64,000 bases of DNA from Saccharothrix sp. HUAS TT1 (GCF_040744945.1 NZ_CP160453.1:6014001-6078000); one strand, 5' to 3'; shown: positions 25,724-35,015, counted from the first letter of the stretch. The notes: generated by a model from the letters alone, not told the origin. Numbers and translations are program-made.

Positions 25724-27256
25724 GTGAACCGCACCACCGTCCCCGGCGAGCCGATCGGCCGCCTGTCCGAGTCGTGGCGCCACTGCGTTGGCACCGGCAG
25801 GCTCAACCTCGCGCTGCGCGCCGACTACCAGGAGTCCCTGGCCCGGGTGCAGCGCGACATCGGTTTCCGCCACATCCGCGGCCACGGGCTGCTGTCGGAC
25901 GACATGGGCGTGCACCGCCGGTCCGGCGACGGCGTGACCCGCTACTCGTTCACCTACGTGGACCAGGTCTTCGACCGGTTCCTGGAGCTGGGCATCCGGC
26001 CGTTCCTGGAACTGGGCTTCATGCCGACCGCGCTGGCCTCCGGCGACGACACGGTGTTCTGGTGGCGGGGCAACATCACCCCGCCGAAGGACTGGGACGA
26101 GTGGGCCGCGCTGGTCCGCGCCGTCCTGCGGCACCTGGTCCAGCGCTACGGCGCGGACGAGGTGCGCACCTGGCCGATCGAGGTGTGGAACGAGCCGAAC
26201 CTGGTCAACTTCTGGAAGGACGCCGACCAGGAGGCGTACTTCCGGCTCTACGAGGTCACCGCGCGGACGGTCAAGGACGTCGACGCCGGGCTCCAGGTCG
26301 GCGGTCCGGCCATCTCCCCCGGATCGGACGAGTGGTGGGCGCCGTTCGCGGACTTCGTCACCGACCGCGACGTGCCGGTCGACTTCGTCAGCAGGCACGC
26401 CTACTCGTCCGGCCCGGCGCAGCACGTGCCGTTCGGCACCTACCAGGCGCTCACCGCGCCGGGCGCGCTGCTGGACCAGTTCGACGCGCCGCGCAGGCAC
26501 CTGGCGGGCACCGCGCTGGCCGGGCTGCCGGTGCACATCACCGAGTACAACAGCTCGTACCGGCCGGACAACCCGATCCACGACACCGCCTACCACGCCG
26601 CCTACCTGGCGCCGGTGCTGACCGGTGGCACGGACCTGGTCGACTCGTACTCCTACTGGACGTTCTGCGACGTCTTCGAGGAGGAGAACGTGCCGACCTC
26701 GCTGTTCCACGGCGGGTTCGGCCTGCTCACGCACCGGCAGCTGCCGAAGCCGACCTACCACCTGTACGCGTTCATGGCCCGGATGGGCGCGCACGTGCTG
26801 GCCCGCGGCGAGGACCACCTGGTCTGCGCGGACGACGACGGCCGGGTCACGGTGCTGGCCTGGCAGCCGGTCGGCGGCACGGACGGGCCGGAGGCGGCCG
26901 AGCGGCACGAGGTGCGGCTGTCGGTGCCGATGACCGGTCCGCGCGCGTTCGTCCGCCGGGAGCGGGTCAACGAGCACGACGGCAACGCGTTCGGCGCGTG
27001 GCGCGAGCTGGGCCGGCCGCGGTCGCCGGACCGGCGGACGGTCGAGGTGCTGCGCGACTGCGCCCGCCCGGCCGTCGAGCACCGGTCGGCCCGGGTCGTC
27101 GGCGGCCGGGTCGAGCTGGACCTGCCGCTGTCGCGGCACGAGGTCACGTTCGTCGAGCTGACGCCCGTGCACGCCGAGGAGCACGTCGGGCTGGACGACC
27201 GGCGGCTGCTCGGCGCCTCCGACGACCGGCTGGTGGCCGGTCACGAGCGGGCGTGA
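25724..27256 (+). CDS. GH39 beta-xylosidase-like glycosidase
   Basis: The 510-residue family 39 enzyme of the XynB type has the acid/base Glu in IEVWNEPNLVNFW near residue 161 and the nucleophile Glu in LPVHITEYNSSYRP near 267. The opening GRLNLALRADYQESLARVQR and IGFRHIRGHGLLSDDM match the barrel entry of bacterial GH39. It has no signal peptide, so it acts in the cytoplasm on xylo-oligosaccharides. GTG 25724 is preceded by AGGAGG at ideal distance. The stop overlaps the next GTG by 4 nt. Confidence 0.9.
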   Translation: MNRTTVPGEPIGRLSESWRHCVGTGRLNLALRADYQESLARVQRDIGFRHIRGHGLLSDDMGVHRRSGDGVTRYSFTYVDQVFDRFLELGIRPFLELGFMPTALASGDDTVFWWRGNITPPKDWDEWAALVRAVLRHLVQRYGADEVRTWPIEVWNEPNLVNFWKDADQEAYFRLYEVTARTVKDVDAGLQVGGPAISPGSDEWWAPFADFVTDRDVPVDFVSRHAYSSGPAQHVPFGTYQALTAPGALLDQFDAPRRHLAGTALAGLPVHITEYNSSYRPDNPIHDTAYHAAYLAPVLTGGTDLVDSYSYWTFCDVFEEENVPTSLFHGGFGLLTHRQLPKPTYHLYAFMARMGAHVLARGEDHLVCADDDGRVTVLAWQPVGGTDGPEAAERHEVRLSVPMTGPRAFVRRERVNEHDGNAFGAWRELGRPRSPDRRTVEVLRDCARPAVEHRSARVVGGRVELDLPLSRHEVTFVELTPVHAEEHVGLDDRRLLGASDDRLVAGHERA

Positions 27257-27951
27257 CCGTGTCGGCCGAGCGCCGCGGCGACCCGGCGGCCGAGATCGGG
27301 CCCGGCGTCCTCTCGCGCGTCGCGTCCGTCGTGTACTGGTTCCTGGTCATCGAGGCCATGCTGGCGCTGACGACCGCGCCGGGGCTGCTCGCGCTGCTGT
27401 TCCTGGACCGCAGCGCGGGCAACGCGCCGTTGTTCGCGCTGTGCTTCGCACCGGTCGGCCCGGCGCTGTCGGCGGCCGTCTTCGCCTGGCGGGTGTTCCT
27501 GCGCGACCGGGACCTCTCCCCCGCCCGGCACTTCCGCCGCGGCTACCGGCTCAACTGGCTGGACGTGCTGCGCTGGTGGCTGCCCGCGCTGGCGGTGCTC
27601 GCCGTGATCGGCTACAGCCTGGCGAACCTGGAGCTGGCCGGTGTGCCCGCCGGGTACGGCCTGGTGCTCGTGGTGGTGGCGGTGGCGGTGCTGGTGTGGT
27701 CGGTGCAGGCGCTCGTGCTGTCGTCCACGCTCTCGCTGCGCACCCGGGACACCGCGCGGCTGGCGTCCTACTACCTGGCCGCCCGACCGGCGAGCGCGCT
27801 CGGCGCGTTGTCGCTGCTCATCGCGGCCGGTGGGCTCGTCGTGCTCACCTCCGACTGGGTGCCGGCGCTGCTCGCCTCCCCGTTCACCCTGCTCATCCTG
27901 CGCAACGCCGAACCGGTGCTGCGCGACGCGACCGAGAGGTTCACCGCGTGA
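27253..27951 (+). CDS. YesL/DUF624-like membrane protein
   Basis: This 232-residue membrane protein has five or six hydrophobic helices (VVYWFLVIEAMLALTTAPGL, WWLPALAVLAVIGYSLANLE, YGLVLVVVAVAVLVWSVQAL, ALLASPFTLLILRNAEPVL). DUF624/YesL members sit inside oligosaccharide-uptake operons of Bacillus and Paenibacillus beside LplABC-type transporters, as here. The function is unproven; an accessory of the importer is plausible. It overlaps GH39 and GH42 genes by 4 nt on either side. Confidence 0.8.
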   Translation: MTVSAERRGDPAAEIGPGVLSRVASVVYWFLVIEAMLALTTAPGLLALLFLDRSAGNAPLFALCFAPVGPALSAAVFAWRVFLRDRDLSPARHFRRGYRLNWLDVLRWWLPALAVLAVIGYSLANLELAGVPAGYGLVLVVVAVAVLVWSVQALVLSSTLSLRTRDTARLASYYLAARPASALGALSLLIAAGGLVVLTSDWVPALLASPFTLLILRNAEPVLRDATERFTA

Positions 27952-29963
27952 CCGGGCAGATCGGCTACGGCGGCGACTACAACCCCGAGCAGTGGCCGCG
28001 CGAGGTCTGGGACCAGGACTACGCCGCGTTCCGGCTCGCCGGGATCGACACGGTCACGGTCGGCGTGTTCGCGTGGGCCCACCTCCAGCCGGCCGAGGAC
28101 CGCTACGACTTCTCGACGCTGGACGCCATCGTGCGGCGGGCGGCGGCCGAGGGCGTGCGGGTCGTGCTGGCCACGCCGAGCGGCGCGATGCCGCCGTGGC
28201 TGGCGCGCGCGTACCCGGAGGCGTGCCGGGTCGACTTCGAGGGGCGGCGGCACGTGTACGGGCAGCGGCACAACGCGTGCCCGTCCTCGCCCGACTTCCG
28301 CCGGCTGTCCGTGGCGCTGGCCGGTCGGCTCGCGCGGCGGTACGGGGAGGACCCGGCGGTCGTGGCGTGGCACGTCGGCAACGAGTACGGCGGCGCGTGC
28401 TGGTGCCCGCGGTGCGGTGCGGCGTTCCGCGAGTGGCTGCGTGAGCGCTACGGCGGCCTCGACCGGCTGAACGCGGCGTGGAACACCGCGTTCTGGTCGC
28501 ACACGTTCACCGACTGGGAGGAGGTCCAGCCGCCGAACGCGCTGTCCGAGCACTGGCGCGGTCCCGACCACACCGCGTTCCAGGGCATCACGCTGGACTA
28601 CAAGCGGTTCACGTCCGACGCGCTGCTCGGCGGGTTCGTGGCCGAGAAGGCGGCGATCCGCGAGCACTCGCCGCGCACGCCGGTGACCACGAACATGATG
28701 GGCCTGTACCAGCCGATCGACTACCACCGGTGGGCGCCGCACCTGGACTTCGCGTCGTGGGACAACTACCCGCCCGAGGACCGGTCCTCGGCGCGCACGG
28801 CCGCCCGGATGGCGTTGGCGCACCGGTTGATCCGCGGGCTGCGCGACGGCGAGCCGTTCTGGGTCATGGAGCAGACGCCGTCGGTCACCGCCAGCCGGGA
28901 CGTGAACCCGGTCAAGCGGCCCGGCGTGCTGCGGCTGTGGTCGTGGCAGTCGGTCGCGCACGGCGCGGACGCGGTGCTGTACTTCCAGCTGCGGCAGTCG
29001 CGCGGCGCGTGCGAGAAGTACCACGGCGCGGTGCTCGACCACGCGGGCCGCACGGACACCCGGACGTTCCGCGAGGTCGCCGAGCTGGGCGCGGAGTTCG
29101 CTCGGGTCGGCGACGCCGTCCTCGGCGCCCGCACGCCCGCGCGGGTGGCGCTGCTGGTCGACTGGGACAGCTGGTGGGCGGTCGAGCTGTCCGACGGGCC
29201 GAACCGCAACGTCCGCTACCTGGACGTGCTCACGGCCTACCACCGGGCGCTGTGGCAGGCGAACGCGTCGGTGGACGTGGCGCCGGTGACGGCCGACCTG
29301 TCCGGGTACGACGTGGTCGTCGCGCCGTTGCTGCACGTGGTGAAGGGCGACCTGGCCGAGCGGGTGGCGGCGCTGGTCGAGCGCGGCGGCGCGTTCCTGA
29401 CCACGGCGCTGTCCGGTCGGGTGGACGAGGACGACAACGCGTTCCTGGCCGACGTGCCCGGTCCGTTCGCGGCGCTGCTCGGGTTGCGGGTCGAGGAGAC
29501 CGACGCCCAGCAGCCCGACGTGGTCAACCCGGTGGCGCTGTTCGGGGTCGAGCACGAGGCCCGGCACGTGTTCGAGGTGGTCGTGCCGGACGACGCCGAG
29601 GTCGTCGGCTCCTACGGCGCGGACTTCTACGCCGGGACGCCGGCGGTGACGCGAGCGGCCCGGGGACGCGGCAGTGCCTGGTACGTGGCGACGGTGCTGG
29701 ACGACGCCGGCGTGGCGGCCGTGGTGGGGCGGGTGCTGGCGGAGCACGACCTGGTCGGGCCGCTCGGCGACGTGCCGGACGTCGAGGTCGCCGAACGCGT
29801 CGCGCCCGACGGCACGCGGCACCTGTTCGTGCTCAACCACGGCCCGGCCCGGACCGTGGCGGCGCCGGTGACCGGCACGGACCTGCTCAGCGGGCGGGAG
29901 CTGCGGGTCGGTGACGAGCTGGAACTGCCCCTGACCGCGGTGCTGCTGATCCGCTGCCGGTAG
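27948..29963 (+). CDS. GH42 beta-galactosidase-like enzyme
   Basis: The 671-residue family 42 enzyme has the barrel start GGDYNPEQWP, the acid/base Glu in AWHVGNEYGGACW near residue 145, and the nucleophile Glu in FWVMEQTPS near 307. The zinc Cys cluster is visible as CWCPRCGAAF. After the barrel come the trimerisation-like domain (DVVVAPLLHVVKGD) and a beta domain ending ELELPLTAVLLIR. No signal peptide. In plant-cell-wall clusters GH42 members can also release arabinopyranose or galactose side groups, which would fit this operon. Confidence 0.92.
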   Translation: MTGQIGYGGDYNPEQWPREVWDQDYAAFRLAGIDTVTVGVFAWAHLQPAEDRYDFSTLDAIVRRAAAEGVRVVLATPSGAMPPWLARAYPEACRVDFEGRRHVYGQRHNACPSSPDFRRLSVALAGRLARRYGEDPAVVAWHVGNEYGGACWCPRCGAAFREWLRERYGGLDRLNAAWNTAFWSHTFTDWEEVQPPNALSEHWRGPDHTAFQGITLDYKRFTSDALLGGFVAEKAAIREHSPRTPVTTNMMGLYQPIDYHRWAPHLDFASWDNYPPEDRSSARTAARMALAHRLIRGLRDGEPFWVMEQTPSVTASRDVNPVKRPGVLRLWSWQSVAHGADAVLYFQLRQSRGACEKYHGAVLDHAGRTDTRTFREVAELGAEFARVGDAVLGARTPARVALLVDWDSWWAVELSDGPNRNVRYLDVLTAYHRALWQANASVDVAPVTADLSGYDVVVAPLLHVVKGDLAERVAALVERGGAFLTTALSGRVDEDDNAFLADVPGPFAALLGLRVEETDAQQPDVVNPVALFGVEHEARHVFEVVVPDDAEVVGSYGADFYAGTPAVTRAARGRGSAWYVATVLDDAGVAAVVGRVLAEHDLVGPLGDVPDVEVAERVAPDGTRHLFVLNHGPARTVAAPVTGTDLLSGRELRVGDELELPLTAVLLIRCR

Positions 29964-29966
29964 CGC

Positions 29967-30047
29967 CCGCCGGCCGGCGGTCTCCCTGGGCGGGCGGCGG
30001 CGGGCGGCGGGCGGCGGCGGACGGCGGCGGGCGGCGGGTGGCGGGTG
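29967..30047. repeat. Palindrome and GGC/GGT low-complexity tract between convergent genes
   Basis: The 85-nt gap between GH42 and GH67 stops begins with a 14-bp palindrome CCGCCGGCCGGCGG (29967-29980), followed by about 57 nt of imperfect (GGC)n/(GGGC)n repeats almost without A or T. It can fold or form G-quadruplex-like structures and probably acts as the convergent terminator region. Confidence 0.6.
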
Positions 30048-30048
30048 G

Positions 30049-32037
30049 TCAGTGGATCGGGCGGCCGTGGGCGTCGGGCAGGCCGGACTTGCGCCAGAAG
30101 TAGGTGTTCACCTGGTCGCGCCACTCCCGGGCGCACCGCGACTGCTCCTCCAGCAGCTCGCTGACCCGGTCGAACACCTCCGGCGGCACGCCGCCCTTGA
30201 GCTGCGCCCAGGTGTCGGCCATCCGGGCCACCTCCTCGCAGCCGGCGAAGTGCGTGTCGTAGATGTGCTGGACGACCGTCCTCCCCGAGTGCAGCACGTG
30301 GTCGTAGGGCACGTGGTGGAAGAACAGCAGCAGCTCGTCCGGGCACGTCGCGGTCGACTCGTACCGGTCCCGCCACGGCGCCGGGTACTGGCCGGTGTAG
30401 CCGGTGCCGGTGGCGCGGGTGCGGTCGACGCCGACGCCCTCGCGGTCGGCGAAGTGGTAGGTGCCCCACCGCGAGTACTCGTAGCCGTCGACGTTGGGCC
30501 CGTAGTGGTCACCCGGGTTGACCATGAAACCGATGGCCAGCGGCGCGGTGTAGCGCTCGTAGGTCAGCCACGAGCCGTCCATGACGTCGTGCAGGCCCTC
30601 GCGCACGGCAGCCGGTTCGGCGAACGTCAGGTCGATCCACTCGTCCAGCACCGCCTCGGGCGCCAACCGCTCGTCCCAGGCCAGCCGCCCGAACCCGAAC
30701 AGGTTGGCCTGCGCCAGCGGGTGCCCGGTCCAGCACGGGTCGTCGCCGATGTTGGACACCGCCACCACACCGCCCGCCGGCGAGCCGGACCGCCCGGCCG
30801 CGACGTCCGCGACCGACGGCCCGTCCTCGCCCCACGGCCGGAAGGCCAGCATCCCGCTCCACTGCGGTGGCAGGTGGCAGACGTGCTTCTGCTGCCCGGT
30901 GTACTCCTGGGTCACCTGGAACTCGACCGCCAGCCCGGTGCGGCGCATCGCCGCGATCACCGGCGACACCGGCTCGCGCACCTGGAAGTCCACCGGACCG
31001 GCCTTCACCTGCAGCACGACGTTCGGGTCGAACGCGCCGTCCAGCGGGGCGAAGTGGTCGTGGGCGGCGCGCGCCCGGTCGGTGGAGCGGTCGCGCCAGT
31101 CCTGGTGGTGGTTGTAGACGAACGCGCGCCAGAACACCGTGCCGCCGAACGGCGCGAGGGCGCGGGCCAGCGCGTTCGCCCCGTCGGCGTGGTCGCGGCC
31201 GTAGGCGAACGGCCCCGGCTGGCCCTCGGAGTCGGCCTTCACGACGTAGCCGCCGAAGTCCGGGATCGCCGCGTAGACGTTCGCCGTGGCGCGCGCCCAC
31301 CAGTCCCGCACGGCCGGGTCGAGCGGGTCGGCCGTCGGCAGGCCGCCGAGGGTCATCGGCGACGCGAAGCTCACCGACAGGTGCACCCTGACCCCGTGCG
31401 GGCGGAAGACGTCGGCCAGCCGCACCACGTCCGGCAGCAGGTCGGTCAGCAGCCGGGCGCCGGGGCGGTCCACGTTGACGTTGTTCAGGCCGACCCGGTT
31501 GACGCCGATCGAACCGAGCAGCCGCGCGTACGCCCGGGCCCGGGACAGGTCGGCGCGCACGACGCCGTGGTCGTAGAAGATCGAGCCGCCCGCGTAGCCG
31601 CGCTCGACGTGCCCCATCACCGGGTGCGCGTCCACGTTGTCCCAGTGGTCGAGCATGCGGATCGACTGCCGGGGCGCGTGCCGCTCGGGCTCCGCCTCGC
31701 CGGTGAACCCCGCCTCGCCCCGCCGCACCACGTGGTGGAAGCCGTAGAGCAGGCCGCGGCCGTCGATCGCGCGGACCGCGGTGGTCCCGCCGGTCCGGCT
31801 CACCACGAACGCTTCAGGGTCGGTCTCGGTGCCGGTCCCGGCGCCGGCCGGTGCGCAGACCAGTTCCAGGTCGACCGGCCCGTCCGACGCCAACTCGCCG
31901 CCGTGCTCGGCCACCGCCGCCTCGACCTCGCCGCGCACGGTGGCGACGACCGGCCCGTCACCGACGACCCGGACCCGCCGTGAGCCGACCGCTCGCAGCG
32001 CGGACGTGGGCAGCCAGGCGGGGTGCACGCCGATCAT
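30049..32037 (-). CDS. GH67 alpha-glucuronidase
   Basis: The 662-residue enzyme removes (4-O-methyl)glucuronic acid from the end of aldouronic acids. Family features are clear: N-terminal alpha/beta domain (LLYGFHHVVRRGEAG), barrel strands SIRMLDHWDNVD and GGYVVKADSEGQPGP with the conserved acidic residue, TVFWRAFVYNHHQDWRDRS, VLQVKAGPVDFQVREP, VEFQVTQEYTGQQKH, and the C-terminal helices (YGPNVDGYEYSRWGTYHFAD). No signal peptide. ATG 32037 is preceded by GGAAGGAACC. It is read toward the GH42 gene, with its own promoter region carrying a CTTTCG/CGAAAG inverted repeat. Confidence 0.96.
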   Translation of the reverse strand: MIGVHPAWLPTSALRAVGSRRVRVVGDGPVVATVRGEVEAAVAEHGGELASDGPVDLELVCAPAGAGTGTETDPEAFVVSRTGGTTAVRAIDGRGLLYGFHHVVRRGEAGFTGEAEPERHAPRQSIRMLDHWDNVDAHPVMGHVERGYAGGSIFYDHGVVRADLSRARAYARLLGSIGVNRVGLNNVNVDRPGARLLTDLLPDVVRLADVFRPHGVRVHLSVSFASPMTLGGLPTADPLDPAVRDWWARATANVYAAIPDFGGYVVKADSEGQPGPFAYGRDHADGANALARALAPFGGTVFWRAFVYNHHQDWRDRSTDRARAAHDHFAPLDGAFDPNVVLQVKAGPVDFQVREPVSPVIAAMRRTGLAVEFQVTQEYTGQQKHVCHLPPQWSGMLAFRPWGEDGPSVADVAAGRSGSPAGGVVAVSNIGDDPCWTGHPLAQANLFGFGRLAWDERLAPEAVLDEWIDLTFAEPAAVREGLHDVMDGSWLTYERYTAPLAIGFMVNPGDHYGPNVDGYEYSRWGTYHFADREGVGVDRTRATGTGYTGQYPAPWRDRYESTATCPDELLLFFHHVPYDHVLHSGRTVVQHIYDTHFAGCEEVARMADTWAQLKGGVPPEVFDRVSELLEEQSRCAREWRDQVNTYFWRKSGLPDAHGRPIH

Positions 32038-32129
32038 GCGCGGTTCCTTCCGGTCCGGACGTGCTTTCGTCACCAACCTATGTCGCGTCCGTCTTCCAGG
32101 GCAAGGGAAAGACAGAGCAACGTGCGTCC

Positions 32130-32156
32130 ACTTTCGACACGGAGAGCTACGAAAGT
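32130..32156. promoter_or_regulatory. Operator-like inverted repeat in front of GH67 gene
   Basis: Perfect 7-bp arms ACTTTCG (32130-32136) and CGAAAGT (32150-32156) lie 13 nt apart in the 146-nt interval between GH67 start and the SGNH stop. The arms repeat elements seen in the lacI-GH3 intergenic region. Confidence 0.6.
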
Positions 32157-32183
32157 TTTGCGCCGCAACGGAATTGCGCAAAC

Positions 32184-33395
32184 CTACCGGCGCGGCTCGA
32201 ACAGCTCGACCGGCACGGCGTCCGCCAGCGCCTGGTAGCCGGCCGGGCCGAGGTGCAGGTGGTCGCCCTCGTCGTAGGCCGCGACCAGGCGTCGAGGGGC
32301 ACGCGGGTCGCGGACCGCCGCGTCGAAGTCGAGCACGGCGGCGAAGGGTCCGGCGGTCCGGATCCAGTCGTTGACCGCCTGCCGCGCGGCTTCCCGGTGG
32401 CCGTCCGGGTCGTCGTAAGCCTCGTTGCCGCCGAGTGGGGTCAACGTCGCCCCGTAGACCGTGATGCCGTGCGCCTGGGCGCGCACCACGATCTGCTCGT
32501 AGGCCGCGCACAGGTCCTGCACGACCTGCTCCTGGGCGACGGGCGTGGCGTCGGTGGTGCACAGGTCGTTGATGCCCTCGGACACCATCAGCCACGCCAC
32601 GCCGGACTGCGCCAGCACGTCCCGGTCCAGCCGGGCCAGCGCGCTGGGGCCGATGCCGTCGCTGAGCACCCGGTTCCCGCCGGTGCCCTGGTTGAGCACG
32701 GCGACGGCCGCGGTCGTCGGGCGTGACCGCAGCCGTTCGGACAGGCGGTTGGGCCAGCGGTCGTTGCCGTTGGTGGTGGAGCCCCGGCCGTCGGTCAGCG
32801 AGTCGCCGAGCACGACGACGGCCGCCGCGGCGGGCGGTGACCACACCTCGACGCCGCTGAGGAAGTACCAGTGGTCGGTGGTCGTGGAGCCCGGCAGGTC
32901 CTCGGCGCCGACGTGGTCGCCCGCCAGCAGGTGCGACGTCGTGCGCGAACCGGGGTGGGAGGTGACCAGGTCGGACGCCTGCCCGTCAGCCAGGTGCACG
33001 GTCACGGCCAGGTCCGCCTCGGGCTCGACCGGGAGGTCCAGCGGGTCCGAGACGACCTGCGCGCCGACCGGCGCGGTGACGGCCGCGCGGCCGTGGAAGG
33101 TGACCGGGCGGATCGAGCCGGGCTCGACGGCGGCGCTCCCGGCGCGACCACCGGCCGGGAACGCCACCGAGGCGGCGGTGATGGGCAGCACCGCGCCGCC
33201 GAACGCGTTGGAGAACCGCAGCCGGAGCCGGTCGCCGCCGATCGAGACGCGGATCGTCTGTCGGAGCGTGGCGTCGGCGAGCACGACACCGTCCCGGGTG
33301 AACGGTTCGGGTGGCAGGTCGGCCGGCGCGGCCTGCTGCGGCGCGGACACCCAGGTGTGCACCCAACGACCGGCAGCTGATGTCGTGGCGCCCAT
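32184..33395 (-). CDS. SGNH/GDSL hydrolase, probable deacetylase of oligosaccharides
   Basis: This 403-residue protein has a ~180-residue N-terminal beta domain (WVHTWVSAPQ; RQTIRVSIGGDRLRLRFSNA), then an SGNH core: block I VVVLGDSLTDGRGS with the catalytic Ser, block II NQGTGGNR, block III VSEGINDL, and the catalytic D-H pair in DEGDHLHLGPAGY. It has no signal peptide. ATG 33395 has GGAGG six bases ahead, so the longer frame to 33476 is unlikely. Beside GH67 it could remove acetyl groups from imported xylo-oligosaccharides; that is inference from context. Confidence 0.88.
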   Translation of the reverse strand: MGATTSAAGRWVHTWVSAPQQAAPADLPPEPFTRDGVVLADATLRQTIRVSIGGDRLRLRFSNAFGGAVLPITAASVAFPAGGRAGSAAVEPGSIRPVTFHGRAAVTAPVGAQVVSDPLDLPVEPEADLAVTVHLADGQASDLVTSHPGSRTTSHLLAGDHVGAEDLPGSTTTDHWYFLSGVEVWSPPAAAAVVVLGDSLTDGRGSTTNGNDRWPNRLSERLRSRPTTAAVAVLNQGTGGNRVLSDGIGPSALARLDRDVLAQSGVAWLMVSEGINDLCTTDATPVAQEQVVQDLCAAYEQIVVRAQAHGITVYGATLTPLGGNEAYDDPDGHREAARQAVNDWIRTAGPFAAVLDFDAAVRDPRAPRRLVAAYDEGDHLHLGPAGYQALADAVPVELFEPRR

Positions 33396-33461
33396 GGCCA
33401 ACCTCCGCAACTCTTGCGTGACCAGCGCACGCGACCGCCCACGCACGCTACCCACCACCCC

Positions 33462-33607
33462 CCGCGAGTCGAACACTCACGTCCCGCGAGTCGAACGCTC
33501 AGGACCCCCGAGTCGAACGTTCAGGACCCTGAGTTCCGCGTTCCGAATGTGGAACTCGGGGGTCGTGGAGGTTCGACTCGCGGGACGTGGGGGTTCGACT
33601 CGCGGGG
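33462..33607. repeat. Three tandem 22-bp repeats followed by two inverted copies
   Basis: Direct copies at 33462-33483, 33484-33505 and 33506-33527 share the core GAGTCGAAC-N-(T/C)TCA; inverted copies GTTCGACTCGCGGG follow at 33571-33584 and 33593-33606. Between them lies a further inverted pair GAGTTCC/GGAACTC. The array fills most of the interval between the divergent SGNH and solute-binding genes. It looks like a short intergenic repeat family rather than an operator. Confidence 0.75.
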
Positions 33608-33703
33608 TTGAGCCATCCGGGCGACTTTGGTGTCGGGCCGCCGGAGAGGGGGAACCGTCCCGTTGACGTCCGGCTCGACGGCGTCCGGCAGGGGGTGGCG
33701 GTC

Positions 33704-35011
33704 ATGCGGGCGCTCGTGCTCGGCACGGCGGCGTTACTGGTGGTGTCGGGGTGCGGCGGCCTGGGCTCGGACGCGTCCGACGCGCTGGTCACCATGGGTT
33801 TCGGCCTGCCGGACGAGCACGCGACGGCACGCGTGGCGGTCTTCCGGGACGCCAACCCCGACGTGGACCTGAGGATCAACGAAGGCGCGTTCGACGAGCA
33901 GCAGTTCCTGTCCGCGGTGGCCGCCGGCGACCCGCCCGACCTGGTCTACGCCGAGCGCCGCAAGCTCGGCGGTTACGCGGCCAGGGGCGCGGTGCAGAGC
34001 CTGGAGGGCTGCGTCCGCGAGCACGGCGTCGACCTCGGCCGGTTCCGGGAGGCCGCCCTGCGCCAGGTGACCCACCAGGGCGAGGTGTACGGGCTGCCGG
34101 AGTTCTCCAGCGTCCGGGTGATGATCGTGAACAACCCGGTGGTGCGGGCCGCCGGCCTGGACCCGGCCGCGCTGTCCACTTCGGACTGGTCGGCGCTGCC
34201 CGGCCTGGCCGACCGGCTGGCGCGGGTCGACGGCGGCCGGGTGGAGCGCATCGGCTTCGACCCGAAGGTGCCCGAGTTCCTGCCGCTGTGGGCCAAGGCC
34301 AACGGCGCCGAGCTGATCGGCCCGGACGCCCGGCTGGACGACCCGCGGGTGGTCGAGGCCGTCCGGCTGACCGCCGACCTGGTCGCCCGGCAGGGCGGCT
34401 GGGCGTCGTTCAAGGCGTTCCGCGACACGTTCGACCAGTTCGGCGCGAACAACCAGTACGCGGCGGGCCAGCTGGCCGCGATGCCGATGGAGTCCTGGTA
34501 CATCAACACGCTGGCCACCAACTCCCCCGACGCCGACGTGACGATCGCGCCGTTCACCGACCGCGACGGCAACGTGCTGACCGAGTCCGGCGGGCAGGCG
34601 TGGGCGATCCCGAAGGGCGCCCGGCACCCGGAGCTGGCCTGCCGGTTCCTGGTCACCATGACCGACACGCAGACGTGGGTCACCGCGGCGACCGCGCGGC
34701 GGGACGCGCTGGCGAAGGCCGGGCGGCCCTACGGCGGCACGTTCACCGCCGACCGCGTCGCCGACGAGCGGATCTTCCGCGAGGTGTTCGCGCCCGACGG
34801 CAACCGCATCCTCGAACAGGGCGTCCCGGTGGTGCTGTCGTTGCAGGACCGGGCGTTCGCGCTGCCGCCGAGCCCGGCCGCGAGCGAGCTGGTGCGCGCC
34901 TGGGAGGGCGCGGTGAACCGGGTGCTGGTCGGGCAGCAGAGCCCGGAGGACGCGATGGCGCAGGCGCAGCGGGAGGCCGAGCGGGCGCTCAAGCGGGTGG
35001 GTGGGAGGTAG
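33704..35011 (+). CDS. Sugar-binding lipoprotein of second ABC importer
   Basis: The 435-residue extracellular solute-binding protein starts at ATG 33704 (MRALVLGTAALLVVSGCGG) with lipobox VSGC, Cys at residue 17. The body follows the family 1 sugar-binding pattern: DPPDLVYAERRKLGGYAARG, VYGLPEFSSVRVMIVNN, QLAAMPMESWYINTL and a C-terminal EDAMAQAQREAERALKR. It heads a three-gene unit with the two permease genes. The substrate is unknown; its position next to the GH67/SGNH pair suggests another hemicellulose-derived sugar. Confidence 0.9.
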   Translation: MRALVLGTAALLVVSGCGGLGSDASDALVTMGFGLPDEHATARVAVFRDANPDVDLRINEGAFDEQQFLSAVAAGDPPDLVYAERRKLGGYAARGAVQSLEGCVREHGVDLGRFREAALRQVTHQGEVYGLPEFSSVRVMIVNNPVVRAAGLDPAALSTSDWSALPGLADRLARVDGGRVERIGFDPKVPEFLPLWAKANGAELIGPDARLDDPRVVEAVRLTADLVARQGGWASFKAFRDTFDQFGANNQYAAGQLAAMPMESWYINTLATNSPDADVTIAPFTDRDGNVLTESGGQAWAIPKGARHPELACRFLVTMTDTQTWVTAATARRDALAKAGRPYGGTFTADRVADERIFREVFAPDGNRILEQGVPVVLSLQDRAFALPPSPAASELVRAWEGAVNRVLVGQQSPEDAMAQAQREAERALKRVGGR

Positions 35012-35015
35012 TGCC

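Noticed and set aside
33395..33476. N-terminal extension of the SGNH protein to 33476
   Set aside because: GGAGG at ideal distance marks ATG 33395; the extra residues come from the repeat array region.
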